NCBI RefSeq assembly: GCF_000225505.1
Contig: NZ_BACI01000097.1
Span: forward strand, 248,001 to 312,000
DNA length: 64,000 bases
Direction: 5' to 3'
From: Gordonia alkanivorans NBRC 16433
GTDB lineage: Bacteria; Actinomycetota; Actinomycetes; Mycobacteriales; Mycobacteriaceae
In this document: positions 30,640 through 38,893 of the stretch, in pieces
Position numbering within the stretch: position 1 is the stretch's first letter
Layout: every line of letters starts with the position of its first letter
Notes under the pieces: model-generated
Databases searched by the model: none
Told to the model about the DNA's origin: nothing
Seen by the model: only the letters and a program-made list of their open reading frames with translations
Position numbers and translations under genes: made by a program

Positions 30640-30795
30640 TCAGCGGGCGACCGGCGAGACCGCGCCGGGGATCTCGAGGACCGATCCTGCGTGCGTGGTC
30701 ACGTAGACACTGGTGGCCGAGAACCCGGCACCGTTTGCGCCGATGGAGATCCCGGCCGGCGTCGTCAGGTTCTCCCGTGCGACGCGGATCAGCGG
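30640..30795 (-). pseudogene. 3' remnant of a beta-propeller (ScyD/ScyE-like) secreted protein gene
   Basis: About 50 codons ending at 30640 read LIRVARENLTTPAGISIGAN, then SATSVYVTTHAGSVLEIPG, typical of the last propeller blade of ScyD/ScyE or NHL-repeat proteins. No upstream part of such a gene is present: the frame immediately before it codes, in another phase, for the end of the membrane protein (stop at 30789). I read this as the leftover end of a deleted gene. Confidence 0.5.
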
Positions 30796-31475
30796 TGCCG
30801 GGTTCCCGGCAGCACGATCGCCGACGCCACGAAAAAGCAGAGCGCGCCCACGAATGTCCCGGCGTTGGCGGCGATGGCATCGGCTGTCACCCCGTCCTTG
30901 TTGACGAAGGCACCGACGGCCGACACCCCGAACGCGACACACCCCACCCAATTCATCAGGACCGACCACCAGCGCCGGTCCTCGAAGTCGAGACCGTGAC
31001 CCGTCGACCGGGAGTACGCGGCGAAGGCGACCGCGCCGCTGATCAGGAAGGCAACCGAGCCACCGGCGTCGGGAGACCACACGAGGTGGCGCTCACCGGC
31101 AACCGTGTGGGCGAACAGGGCGCTCGTCGTCGAGATGTTGAACAGCAGGGTCCCGACGGTTTGGGTTGCGGCGCTGAGCCATTCGGCACGGATTGCCGAT
31201 CCCGGCATCGATGCCGCCAGCTCGACGGGCGATGCGCTGCGCACCAACTGGATCAGGCCGGCCCCCGTGAAGAACCACGCGCCGACGAAGTAACACAGAT
31301 TGACGACATCGGCGCCGGCGAGATCGCCGAATCCGGGTGCCGAGCCGAGAGCGAACAGGGCCGACCCGACCATGAATCCCCAGCACTGCTTCGGCAGCGT
31401 GGGCGCGAGCGGTGCGGTGGGCCAGGCACGCCGCCGCAACGGTGTTCGGGGTGCCGACCGCTCAGGCGGTGACAT
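30789..31475 (-). CDS. Six-helix membrane protein of unknown function
   Basis: A 228-residue integral membrane protein with six predicted helices (for example WWSVLMNWVGCVAFGVSAVG and TFVGALCFFVASAIVL). It has a basic N terminus and a conserved-looking loop FEDRRWWSVLMNWVG that recalls YrhK-type proteins. The ATG at 31475 overlaps the end of the PPOX gene by 14 bases. Directly after its stop lies the remnant of another gene, so the C terminus might have been altered by a deletion junction. Confidence 0.65.
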   Translation of the reverse strand: MSPPERSAPRTPLRRRAWPTAPLAPTLPKQCWGFMVGSALFALGSAPGFGDLAGADVVNLCYFVGAWFFTGAGLIQLVRSASPVELAASMPGSAIRAEWLSAATQTVGTLLFNISTTSALFAHTVAGERHLVWSPDAGGSVAFLISGAVAFAAYSRSTGHGLDFEDRRWWSVLMNWVGCVAFGVSAVGAFVNKDGVTADAIAANAGTFVGALCFFVASAIVLPGTRHR

Positions 31476-31893
31476 CGAGACTCACGACGACCTTGCTCGG
31501 TTCGATCCAGACGCCCAGTTCACCCGGTACCCCGTTGCGCGCGCCGAACTCCTCAGCCCGGTCGGCACCCATGTATCGCGCGCCGCACAGCGTGGCGATC
31601 CGTCGGACTTCGGGGAGGTCCTCGGTCACCACCGCGCGGCCCTGCACCTGGACGAACCCGTACGGCGGCTTTGGCAGGTCGACCGACATCGTCACGCGCG
31701 GATCACGCTGTAGCGCGCGTCCTTTCGCGGTTGTCTCACCGGTGTTGAACGCCAGTCGGTCGCCGTCAACGACGAACCAGACCGGGACCACCAGGGGCCT
31801 GCCATCGGCGGCGGTGTATCCGAGGTGGCCGGTCTTGGTACCGGAGGCCAGGAATTCCCGGACCGCGGGATCCGACAGCGACGTTCCAGACAT
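31462..31893 (-). CDS. PPOX-class F420-dependent oxidoreductase (FDOR-B type)
   Basis: A 143-residue split-barrel flavin/deazaflavin-binding protein. It has FLASGTKTGHLGYTAADGRP, VVPVWFVVDGDRLAFNTGET, KGRALQRDPRVTMSVD and PPYGFVQVQGRAVV. This pattern matches the F420H2-dependent FDOR-B proteins of Mycobacteriales. Short single-domain protein, probably a dimer. Start ATG at 31893. Confidence 0.85.
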   Translation of the reverse strand: MSGTSLSDPAVREFLASGTKTGHLGYTAADGRPLVVPVWFVVDGDRLAFNTGETTAKGRALQRDPRVTMSVDLPKPPYGFVQVQGRAVVTEDLPEVRRIATLCGARYMGADRAEEFGARNGVPGELGVWIEPSKVVVSLDVTA

Positions 31894-31981
31894 GTGTTCA
31901 GCCTAGGTGTTCCCGACCCGGACGTTCTCGGTTCCAGTAGCCGGCGACGACTTTGGGTAGTAGATGTTTCCGCGTGGCCGA

Positions 31982-32019
31982 TTCCTTCCCGCTTATCGGA
32001 CAGCACCCGCGGGAAGGAA
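31982..32019. terminator. Hairpin downstream of mftG
   Basis: TTCCTTCCCG (31982-31991) and CGGGAAGGAA (32010-32019) form a perfect 10-base stem with an 18-base loop in the gap after mftG. On the minus strand it can act as the mft operon terminator. Confidence 0.55.
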
Positions 32020-32064
32020 ACAGACACCGCGGGAGGGAAACGGTCCCGCGGGTAGACGAACAGT
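32005..32064. repeat. Three tandem 20-base units with CCGCGGG cores
   Basis: Units at 32005-32024, 32025-32044 and 32045-32064 align as CCCGCGGGAAGGAAACAGA-like sequences (the third is diverged). The cores are palindromic (CCGCGG). The first unit overlaps the right arm of the hairpin listed at 31982-32019. Confidence 0.7.
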
Positions 32065-32071
32065 TCCTCGC

Positions 32072-33402
32072 TCACCCCTTGTCCGACAATCGGTTGCCGA
32101 TGTGGACGGCCACCATCATGATCGTGGCGTGCGGCCCGCTGCGGCCACCTGTCGGCAGGATCGACCCGTCGACGATCCGCAAACCCTCGGTTCCATGGAC
32201 CGCACCGAGTGCGTCGGTGCGCACACCCATCGGCATGGTGCCCCACGCGTGCTGCGAGAACCCCGGCACCGCGGCCACCGAGACGCTGTCCTGCACGACG
32301 ATGCCGGCGAACTCGGACGAGTGCAGCATCTCCACCACCTCGTCGGCGCCCGCCCGCATCGCGGCGGTCGCCTCCGCCGACGGCTCTCCGAACTCGAGAC
32401 GGACACGTTCGTCGCCGGCGACCAGCCGCACCGGCGACCAGTGCATCGCGGTCACCTCGACCATCGACCCGCTGCGCGGGAGACCGTCGATGTAGGTTGC
32501 GAAATCGTCTCGATAGCAACGGATCTCGAGACCGTCATCAGTGTGCAACACCGTCGGCAGCACCATGCCGGGCTCGGCCGGTTCCTTTCGGCGGTAGGAA
32601 ACGGCCAGTCCGCGGTGTTCACCGGCGGCGAGGAATGCGGCCCCGCCGAGCGACTCGAGGTCCGAGGCGAGCAGGAGCTGCGCGGTGCCCAGTGTGCCGC
32701 CGGCGAGGACCACCTCGCCGGCTCTGACGGTGAATCGTTCGGTGTGTACCCCGGTGACACGGCGCCGGCCGGCGACCTCGAGCCGTCGGACCTCACAGTC
32801 GGGCACGACGCGGAGATTGGGCCGGTCGAGGGCCTGATCGAGGTAGGCCTCGGCGGCGGTCCGGCGCAACATCCCGGACCGGTTGCCGAGCACCCGGTTC
32901 ACGCCGACCACCGGCCAGCGGTCACGAAGCGACCGAACCGCCGTCCGCGCCGACCAGTACCGTTCGAAAGCCCTTCCGGCGTCGCCGAGTTCGTCGTCGG
33001 ACACCGGTGAGACACTCATCGTGCCCCCACCCCACCCCCGTCGAGCTCGGAGTAGGCGGCGTCGATCGCGTCGAGGCCCCAGCTGTCCGGCCAGTCCGCG
33101 AAGTCCTCCGGATGCCAGCGCAGGAAGTATCCGCCGTTGACCGCGGAGGAGCCCCCGATCGCACACCCCCGCGCGGCGGTGAGGCCGTCGAGATCGGTGG
33201 TGTGCCGGACCGCGTAGGGCGCGTGGTCGCCGATGGGGAGACGTCGGAGGTCTCGCTCCTCCGGGCCCGGCCAGCGCCCGGGCCCGCGCTCGAGCAGCAC
33301 GACGTCCCGCCCGGGTTCCCGCGACAGCTTCTCCGCGAGGACACAACCGGCGCTCCCCGAACCGACGATGACGACGTCGGCACTCATCACATCTGCGCTC
33401 AT
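32072..33402 (-). pseudogene. mftG: Mycofactocin-system GMC oxidoreductase MftG, apparent frameshift
   Basis: A flavoprotein of the GMC family, the last mycofactocin gene, thought to link mycofactocinol oxidation to the respiratory chain. The N-terminal part (from the ATG at 33402) has the FAD-binding VIVGSGSAGCVLAEKLSREP and GCAIGGSSAVNGGYFLRWHP, then meets a stop at 33016-33018. The rest follows in another frame: SVSPVSDDELGDAGRAFERY, DRWPVVGVNRVLGNRSGMLR and the C-terminal catalytic region with SQHAWGTMPMG and HATIMMVAVHIGNRL. One missing G in the runs at 33021-33040 would restore a single protein of about 443 residues. An alternative ATG is at 33387. Confidence 0.82.
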
Positions 33403-33451
33403 GACACCACGCTCATGACATGACGGATCAGGTGCGCATTGCGGGGCAACG

Positions 33452-35071
33452 TCATCGGGAGATGACCGGGCGCAATGCCTCCGCGTCTCGGTGGGTGATG
33501 ACGCCCTGCCACAGACCTGCGCCATAGGCGAGGTCGTCGAGGCGGCGCATCATCAGGTAGCGGAACGGCCCCAGGGCCGGCGGGGTCGTCGGGTCGGCGA
33601 GGAGGTCCCGGAACCAGGACACCACCCCCTCGACGATCGCCACCTGGATCGCGAGGGTTCGGAACCGTCTCGACACGAGGGCCAGCAGCAGGGCCACCGG
33701 CCAGTAGTGCCGGCAGATCGCATCAGCCGCCTGCAGCAGTCCGAATCCCGCGGCCCGGCCGGTGAGTTGTGCCGAGACGAGCGGCGCCGACGGCAGGTCG
33801 CCCAGCCGCTTACGAAGCCGGGTCGCGAGATGGGTCAGGATGAGCATCGCCAGCGCGGCGCCGAAGCGGGTGCGGGTCAGCAGGGCGGCGACGGCCGCGG
33901 CCATCGGCACCGACATCACCAGCGGGGCGGCACGGTTTCCGTGGCGTGCGGCGAGGTGGGCCGCTCCGGTCCCGTAGAAGCATCGCCGGGACAGCACCGA
34001 CCGCATGTCGGTGCGATGGTCGTGCGCCACCCGCGCGACCGGGTCGTATCGAATACGCCACCCTGCAGAATGCATACGCCAGCATGCATCCACATCCTCG
34101 GCGACCCGGAGCGACTCGTCGAATCCGCAGAATGCACTGCGCCGCACGACAATTGCCGCACTGGGGACGTAGGGGACCCGGGTGGACGGCAGGACCGCGG
34201 ACTCCTCGGGACCCATGTCCAGCGAGGACCAGCCGTTCTCGTAGCGCTCGGCCAATGAGGACGACCGGTCGGCGGACCGGAGTCCGACGATCCGCGGGGC
34301 CACGATCCCCACGGTGGGGTCGGAGAAGTGGGTGAGCAGAACCGTCAGCCAGTCCGGGTCGGGCACGACGTCGGAATCGAGGAAGGCCACGAAATCCGTG
34401 GTGGCAGCGGCTGCTCCGGCATTCCGGGCCGCAGCAGGGCCACGGTTCTCGTCGAATCGGATGACGCTCACGCCCGGTCGGCCGGCGCGGATCGGGACGT
34501 CCGATCCGTCGTCGACGACCACGACGGTCAGACCATCGAGTGCATCGATGAGGCGGTCGACGCCGGCCTGATTGTCCTTCACCGGGATCACCACGGTGAC
34601 GTCGGCGGGCTTCGGACCGAACATCGGACGCGGGTTGGCGACCCCGGCATCCAGGAGAGCGCGCGCGAGACGACGGGTCACGTTGTCGCACACCTCGATT
34701 CGGCCGTCGTCGGAGGTCATCCCCAGCGCGGTGTCGGACATCCGCATCAGCCGCGTCGGCGAGCCACCGACGAGGTATCGCAGGTCGCCGCCGCGCGCGG
34801 AACGCAGGTCGATCTGGACCTGGAAACCATCCGGGAGGTCGGTGCGGTTCTCCGAGGACGCCGCGTCCGCGGTGTCGGCATCGTCACCCGGCTCGTCTTC
34901 CGAAACCGTCTGTACACCAACGGTTTCGCCGTCAGAGATGGCTTCGCTGCCGAGCGTGTCCTCATCGGCCGGGTTCCTGTCGGTCACGTCCCTGCCCTCG
35001 GTCGCGTCGTCGCCACTGATGCCCTGGGCCGAACCACTGCCGCGAGGGGCCGAATCGTCGAGCGCGGTCAT
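33452..35071 (-). CDS. mftF: Mycofactocin glycosyltransferase MftF
   Basis: A 539-residue GT2-family enzyme that decorates premycofactocin with beta-1,4-glucose chains. The catalytic domain has VTVVIPVKDNQAGVDRLIDA, LTVVVVDDGSDVPIRAGRPG, NRGPAAARNAGAAAATTDFV and the metal motif FLDSDVVPD. The C-terminal part has hydrophobic segments (MAAAVAALLTRTRFGAALAM) suggesting membrane association. Residues 1-80 are an acidic, Ser/Asp/Glu-rich extension that I do not expect in most MftF proteins. The ATG overlaps the mftE stop (ATGA). Confidence 0.9.
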   Translation of the reverse strand: MTALDDSAPRGSGSAQGISGDDATEGRDVTDRNPADEDTLGSEAISDGETVGVQTVSEDEPGDDADTADAASSENRTDLPDGFQVQIDLRSARGGDLRYLVGGSPTRLMRMSDTALGMTSDDGRIEVCDNVTRRLARALLDAGVANPRPMFGPKPADVTVVIPVKDNQAGVDRLIDALDGLTVVVVDDGSDVPIRAGRPGVSVIRFDENRGPAAARNAGAAAATTDFVAFLDSDVVPDPDWLTVLLTHFSDPTVGIVAPRIVGLRSADRSSSLAERYENGWSSLDMGPEESAVLPSTRVPYVPSAAIVVRRSAFCGFDESLRVAEDVDACWRMHSAGWRIRYDPVARVAHDHRTDMRSVLSRRCFYGTGAAHLAARHGNRAAPLVMSVPMAAAVAALLTRTRFGAALAMLILTHLATRLRKRLGDLPSAPLVSAQLTGRAAGFGLLQAADAICRHYWPVALLLALVSRRFRTLAIQVAIVEGVVSWFRDLLADPTTPPALGPFRYLMMRRLDDLAYGAGLWQGVITHRDAEALRPVISR

Positions 35072-35796
35072 CCGAGTCGCCCCTGGTCGTCGACCTGCCA
35101 GGAGACGAGCGCCGCACCGAGGCGATCGGTCACCTCGGCCACCAGGCGCCGGCCCTCGTCGGCGGAGGCCTCGGTGGGATCGCCCAGCACGCCGTTGGGG
35201 CTGACCGCCCCGACACCGCCCTCACGCATGGCACCGAGAAGCGCGCCGACCGGCTCACGATTACCGGCGACCGCCCGCGACGTGTCGACCGATGACGGCG
35301 AGACATGGAGCAGCACCGAGGTTTCCGTGAAACCGGCATGTGCGTCCGCGCCCGGGAAGGCGCACGGGAACCAGGCGGCATCCCGCCCCTCGTACCGGAG
35401 GCGGGTCACCGCGTCGATCAGGGTCCGGGTGTTGCCGCCGTGTCCGTTCACGAACACGATGCGCCGCGCCCACCGGCAGGCACTGCGCCCGTACTCGACA
35501 AGCATCCCGCGCAGTGCGTCGTGACCGATGGAGATCGTCCCGGCAAAGCCCTCATGTTCGCCGCTCGCGCCGTAATTGAGGTCGGGCGCACGGAGGATGT
35601 CAGAATCGCCGAGGCACTCACAGACGGCGTCGGCCACTGCCGTGGCGATACGCGTGTCGGTGTCCAGAGGCAGGTGCGGACCGTGCTGCTCGACAGAACC
35701 GAGAGGTACCACGAGAGTGATCACCTTTCCATCGAGGTCCGGCCAGCTGCACTGCCCCAGCGTCGACGGTCCTGTCATCTGACCAATGCTAGCCAT
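35068..35796 (-). CDS. mftE: Mycofactocin peptidase MftE (creatininase family)
   Basis: A 242-residue metal-dependent amidohydrolase that releases the C-terminal Val-Tyr-derived dipeptide (AHDP) from modified MftA. It has VVPLGSVEQHGPHLPLDTDT (metal ligands Glu, His, Asp), LNYGASGEHEGFAGTISIG and FVNGHGGNTRTL. The ATG at 35796 is chosen because GGGAG lies four bases before an adjacent GTG-ATG; another ATG is at 35778. It is cut off from mftA-D by the racemase and IS110 genes, so it needs its own promoter in the 160-base gap to the divergent racemase. Confidence 0.9.
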   Translation of the reverse strand: MASIGQMTGPSTLGQCSWPDLDGKVITLVVPLGSVEQHGPHLPLDTDTRIATAVADAVCECLGDSDILRAPDLNYGASGEHEGFAGTISIGHDALRGMLVEYGRSACRWARRIVFVNGHGGNTRTLIDAVTRLRYEGRDAAWFPCAFPGADAHAGFTETSVLLHVSPSSVDTSRAVAGNREPVGALLGAMREGGVGAVSPNGVLGDPTEASADEGRRLVAEVTDRLGAALVSWQVDDQGRLG

Positions 35797-35956
35797 CACG
35801 CTCCCAAGCTTCTGCCCCTCGGCCCAAAAACAGCGAGAAAAACGGGCCGAAAACGTCGTGCCGACCACATTGACGAGCGTTCGATCGGTTATGGAATGCT
35901 ATTGCGTGACACGTGACGCCTGACACAGTGGCGGTACAACGACCGGAGGACGACAC

Positions 35957-37066
35957 ATGAGCAGTACGACACCCCACAACAGCGGAAAACCCGGCCCACT
36001 CAGCTCCATCCGGGTCATCGAGTTCGCAGGTATCGGCCCGGGACCCCACGCGGCCATGCTGCTCGCCGACCTCGGTGCCGATGTGGTCCGTGTCCAGCGC
36101 CCCGGCACGCTCCCCAAGCCCGGCGTGAACGCTGACGCGCTGCTGCGCGGCCGTCGCGTCGTCGAGGCCAATCTGAAGGACGAGACCGATCGCGCGACGA
36201 TCCTCGATCTCGTCGCCAAGGCTGACGTCATCATCGAGGGTTTCCGCCCCGGCGTCATGGAACGTCTCGGTTTCGGCCCCGATGACCTCACCGAGGTCAA
36301 TCCCGGCCTCGTGTACGGCCGTATGACCGGCTGGGGACAGGAAGGCCCCCGTGCCAACCTCGCCGGCCACGACATCAACTACATCTCGCTGACCGGCCTG
36401 CTCCACGCAATCGGCCGCAAGGACGATCGTCCGGTGCCGCCGCTCAACCTCGCCGGCGACTTCGGCGGCGGATCGATGTTCCTCGTCGTGGGCGTGCTCG
36501 CCGCTCTGCTCGAGCGCGGCATCTCCGGCAAGGGACAGGTCGTCGACGCCGCCATGGTTGACGGCGCTTCCGTTCTGGGACAGATGATGTGGGCGTTCCG
36601 CGGTACCGGCCTGTGGAGCGACACCCGCGGCACCAACATGCTCGACACCGGCGCCCCCTACTACGAGGTCTACGAGACCTCGGACGGCAAGTACATGGCC
36701 GTCGGCGCCATCGAGCCGCAGTTCTACGCCGAGCTGCTCAAGGGCCTGGGCTTGGAGGACGCCGACCTGCCGGCACAGAACGACATCGCGAACTGGGGCA
36801 AGCTGAAGGAGATCTTCACCGAGACCTTCAAGTCGCGCACCCGCGACGAGTGGGCCAAGGTCTTCGATGGCACCGACGCCTGCACCTCGCCGGTGCTGAC
36901 CTTCGCTGAGGCACCCACCGATCCGCACATGGCCGCGCGGGCCAACCTGGTCGACATCGACGGTGTCACCCAGGCGCAGGTCGCTCCGCGATTCTCGCGC
37001 ACCCAGCCGGAGACCCCGGCCGGACCCTCGACCGAGGCCGTCGACCCGAAGACCCTCTGGGCCTGA
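35957..37066 (+). CDS. mcr: Alpha-methylacyl-CoA racemase (CaiB/BaiF family)
   Basis: A 369-residue enzyme that epimerises 2-methyl-branched acyl-CoAs, as required for beta-oxidation of sterol side chains and branched fatty acids. It has [55 protein letters not shown] (His/Asp catalytic pair region in [11 protein letters not shown]) and [20 protein letters not shown]. Length matches M. tuberculosis MCR. GGAGGA lies eight bases before the ATG. It is oriented against and divergent from mftE, which interrupts the usual mft order. Confidence 0.9.
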   Translation: MSSTTPHNSGKPGPLSSIRVIEFAGIGPGPHAAMLLADLGADVVRVQRPGTLPKPGVNADALLRGRRVVEANLKDETDRATILDLVAKADVIIEGFRPGVMERLGFGPDDLTEVNPGLVYGRMTGWGQEGPRANLAGHDINYISLTGLLHAIGRKDDRPVPPLNLAGDFGGGSMFLVVGVLAALLERGISGKGQVVDAAMVDGASVLGQMMWAFRGTGLWSDTRGTNMLDTGAPYYEVYETSDGKYMAVGAIEPQFYAELLKGLGLEDADLPAQNDIANWGKLKEIFTETFKSRTRDEWAKVFDGTDACTSPVLTFAEAPTDPHMAARANLVDIDGVTQAQVAPRFSRTQPETPAGPSTEAVDPKTLWA

Positions 37067-37086
37067 TCCGACAAGTATTCCCCTCT

Positions 37087-37169
37087 GCTGCCTGAGGTGC
37101 GAGGAGCGAAAGCGACGAGCCACTCCCCCTCCGCTGCCTGAGGTGCGAGGAGCGAAAGCGACGAGCCAC
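37087..37169. repeat. Two direct 37-base repeats left of the IS110 element
   Basis: Copies at 37087-37123 and 37133-37169 are identical by eye (GCTGCCTGAGGTGCGAGGAG followed by CGAAAGCGACGAGCCAC), with a period of 46 bases. Their reverse complement resembles the units of the array on the other side of the insertion sequence (CTCGCACCTCAGG core). Confidence 0.85.
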
Positions 37170-37199
37170 GAAGGCCTGGCGAGAATTCCTCACCAGCCC

Positions 37200-37476
37200 T
37201 AATGGGGGTGGATCGGTGATCTTTCTCCGTGGTGGAGGGGATGCTGGTCGTGTGAGCCTGCCCGGTCGGTGACCACTGGCTGGCCCTGAAAACGGTTGGT
37301 GGATTTCTACACGAAGACCGTGGCCCGGCCGGGCGGGATCGCCTCGTAGAACGCTTCTGGGATGTCGTGCCCCTGTGACGGTATGGATGAGCACTGATCC
37401 ATTAGGCCGCGTGAGAGGGGATCCTCGGGCTCACATCGCAACTACTCGCTATGAGGAGAAGAGGTGAGCGTTCGAC
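37200..37476 (+). ncRNA. Noncoding left end of IS110 element, candidate bridge RNA region
   Basis: This leader has no ORF and lies where IS110-group elements encode the bispecific bridge RNA that pairs with target and donor DNA. Structured strings are visible, such as CCCGGCCGGGCGGG-type G/C tracts near 37323-37340 and GTGAGAGGGGATCCTC near 37410. I could not fold it by eye, so the assignment rests on family knowledge. Confidence 0.4.
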
Positions 37477-38694
37477 ATGATCTTCGTGGGCAACGACTGG
37501 GCATCCGATCACCACGACGTGTGCGTGATGGATGAGACCGGCAGCGTCCTGGCCACCCGCCGATGTGCTGAATCAGCAGCCGGCATCACCGCCCTGCACG
37601 ACCTACTCGCCCGCTTCGCCGATCAACCGCAGCAGGTGGTGGCGGGTACCGAAACCGAACACGGCATGTGGGTCGACGCGTTGGTCGCCGCCGGCTACCA
37701 GGTGTATGCGATCAACCCACGATCTGTCTCCCGCTATCGCGATCGCCATCATGTCGGTGGCACCAAATCCGATAAGGCCGACGCGAAAACCCTCGCCGAT
37801 CTGGTGCGTACCGACCGCCACAACCACCGACTCGTCGCCGACGACAGTGCCGAAGCCGACGCGATCCGGGTGATGGCCCGTACCCATCAGAATCTGGTGT
37901 GGGCCCGCTCGGCACAACAAAACGTGCTGCACGCCCAACTGCACGCCTACTACCCGGCCGCACTCGAAGCCTTCGGCGGGGATCTGGCCCACCGCGACAC
38001 CCTCAGCGTGCTTCGGCGGGCCCCCACCCCCGACCAGGGGGCGCGACTGTCGGTGGCAACACTGCGGTCGGCGTTGAAAAAGGGTGGCCGGCAACGCAAT
38101 ATCGACGCCCGAGCCCGCGAGATCCACCAGGCGCTAGGTGCCTCCGGCCATCTGACCGCGCCACCGCAGCTGGTCGCCGCATATGCGGCGACGGTGACCG
38201 CAACAGTGGAGATGCTCACGGCATTGAACACTCAGATCGTCCAGCTCGAAACCACTCTCAACCAGTCTTTTGACACGCATCCGGACGCCGCGATCTACCT
38301 GTCCATGCCCGGAATCGGTGAAACCATCGGCGCCCGGATGCTCGGCGAGTTCGGGGATGACCCCGAACGCTATGCCACCGCCAAGTCTCGCAGAAACTAC
38401 GCCGGTACCTCACCAAGAACCATCGCCTCGGGTAAAGGTCACGTCGTGTTGGCCCGGCACATCCGCAACACCCGACTCAACGACGCCGCCATGGCAATGG
38501 CACAAAGCGCGTTGACCGGCAGTGTCGGCGCCCGCGCCTACTACGACAACCTCAAAGCCCAGAACAAGACCCACACACAAGCCCAACGAGCATTGGCCAA
38601 CCGGCTCATCGGCATCCTCCACGGCTGCCTGGCCCACCACACTCTTTACGACGAACACACCGCCTGGGGCCACCGCGCAAACCTCGCCGCTTGA
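37477..38694 (+). CDS. IS110-family transposase (DEDD recombinase)
   Basis: A 405-residue recombinase. The RuvC-like N-terminal domain has MIFVGNDWASDHHDVCVMDE (first Asp), VAGTETEHGMWVDAL (Glu) and GGTKSDKADAKTLADLVRTD (Asp-Asp). The C-terminal Transposase_20 domain has YLSMPGIGETIGARMLGEFG and RRNYAGTSPRTIASGKGHVV with the conserved serine. It is full length and uninterrupted, so the element may be active. ATG at 37477 with GAGGAGAAGAGG upstream. Confidence 0.95.
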   Translation: MIFVGNDWASDHHDVCVMDETGSVLATRRCAESAAGITALHDLLARFADQPQQVVAGTETEHGMWVDALVAAGYQVYAINPRSVSRYRDRHHVGGTKSDKADAKTLADLVRTDRHNHRLVADDSAEADAIRVMARTHQNLVWARSAQQNVLHAQLHAYYPAALEAFGGDLAHRDTLSVLRRAPTPDQGARLSVATLRSALKKGGRQRNIDARAREIHQALGASGHLTAPPQLVAAYAATVTATVEMLTALNTQIVQLETTLNQSFDTHPDAAIYLSMPGIGETIGARMLGEFGDDPERYATAKSRRNYAGTSPRTIASGKGHVVLARHIRNTRLNDAAMAMAQSALTGSVGARAYYDNLKAQNKTHTQAQRALANRLIGILHGCLAHHTLYDEHTAWGHRANLAA

Positions 38695-38728
38695 CACCTT
38701 GCACCCCTGGGATGTCTTCGTGGCTCGC

Positions 38729-38893
38729 TGCGCTCGCACCTCAGGGAGCAACAAGAACCACTGCGCTCGCACCTCAGGGAGCAACAAGAACCACTGCGCT
38801 CGCACCTCAGGGAGCAAGAAGAACCGCCGCGCTCGCGCCTCAGGGAGCAAGAACAACCACAGCGCTCGCTACCTCAGGAAGCAGGGGTCAGAC
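38729..38893. repeat. Five tandem 33-base repeats right of the IS110 element
   Basis: Units at 38729-38761, 38762-38794, 38795-38827, 38828-38860 and 38861-38893, with core CGCTCGCACCTCAGGGAGCA. The first two are identical, the third and fourth differ at a few positions and the fifth is degenerate and runs into the 3' end of the SDR gene. Period 33 bases, so every reading frame through it is periodic, but there is no sign of translation. Confidence 0.9.

Larger units (their letters stand above)
37190..38712 (+). mobile_element. IS110-family insertion sequence (boundaries approximate)
   Basis: A complete DEDD transposase (37477-38694) preceded by about 285 noncoding bases and followed by almost none. 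This is the IS110-group layout, in which the long 5' noncoding end carries the bridge RNA and recombination leaves no clear terminal inverted repeats. The element lies between oppositely oriented repeat arrays (37087-37169 and 38729-38893). The 12-mer CGAGCCACGAAG at 37162-37173 reappears inverted as CTTCGTGGCTCG at 38716-38727, bracketing it. I cannot fix the exact ends. Confidence 0.75.

Noticed and set aside
38729..38893. CRISPR-like regular repeats
   Set aside because: The 33-base units follow each other with no spacers and decay gradually; no cas genes are near. They are a tandem repeat.
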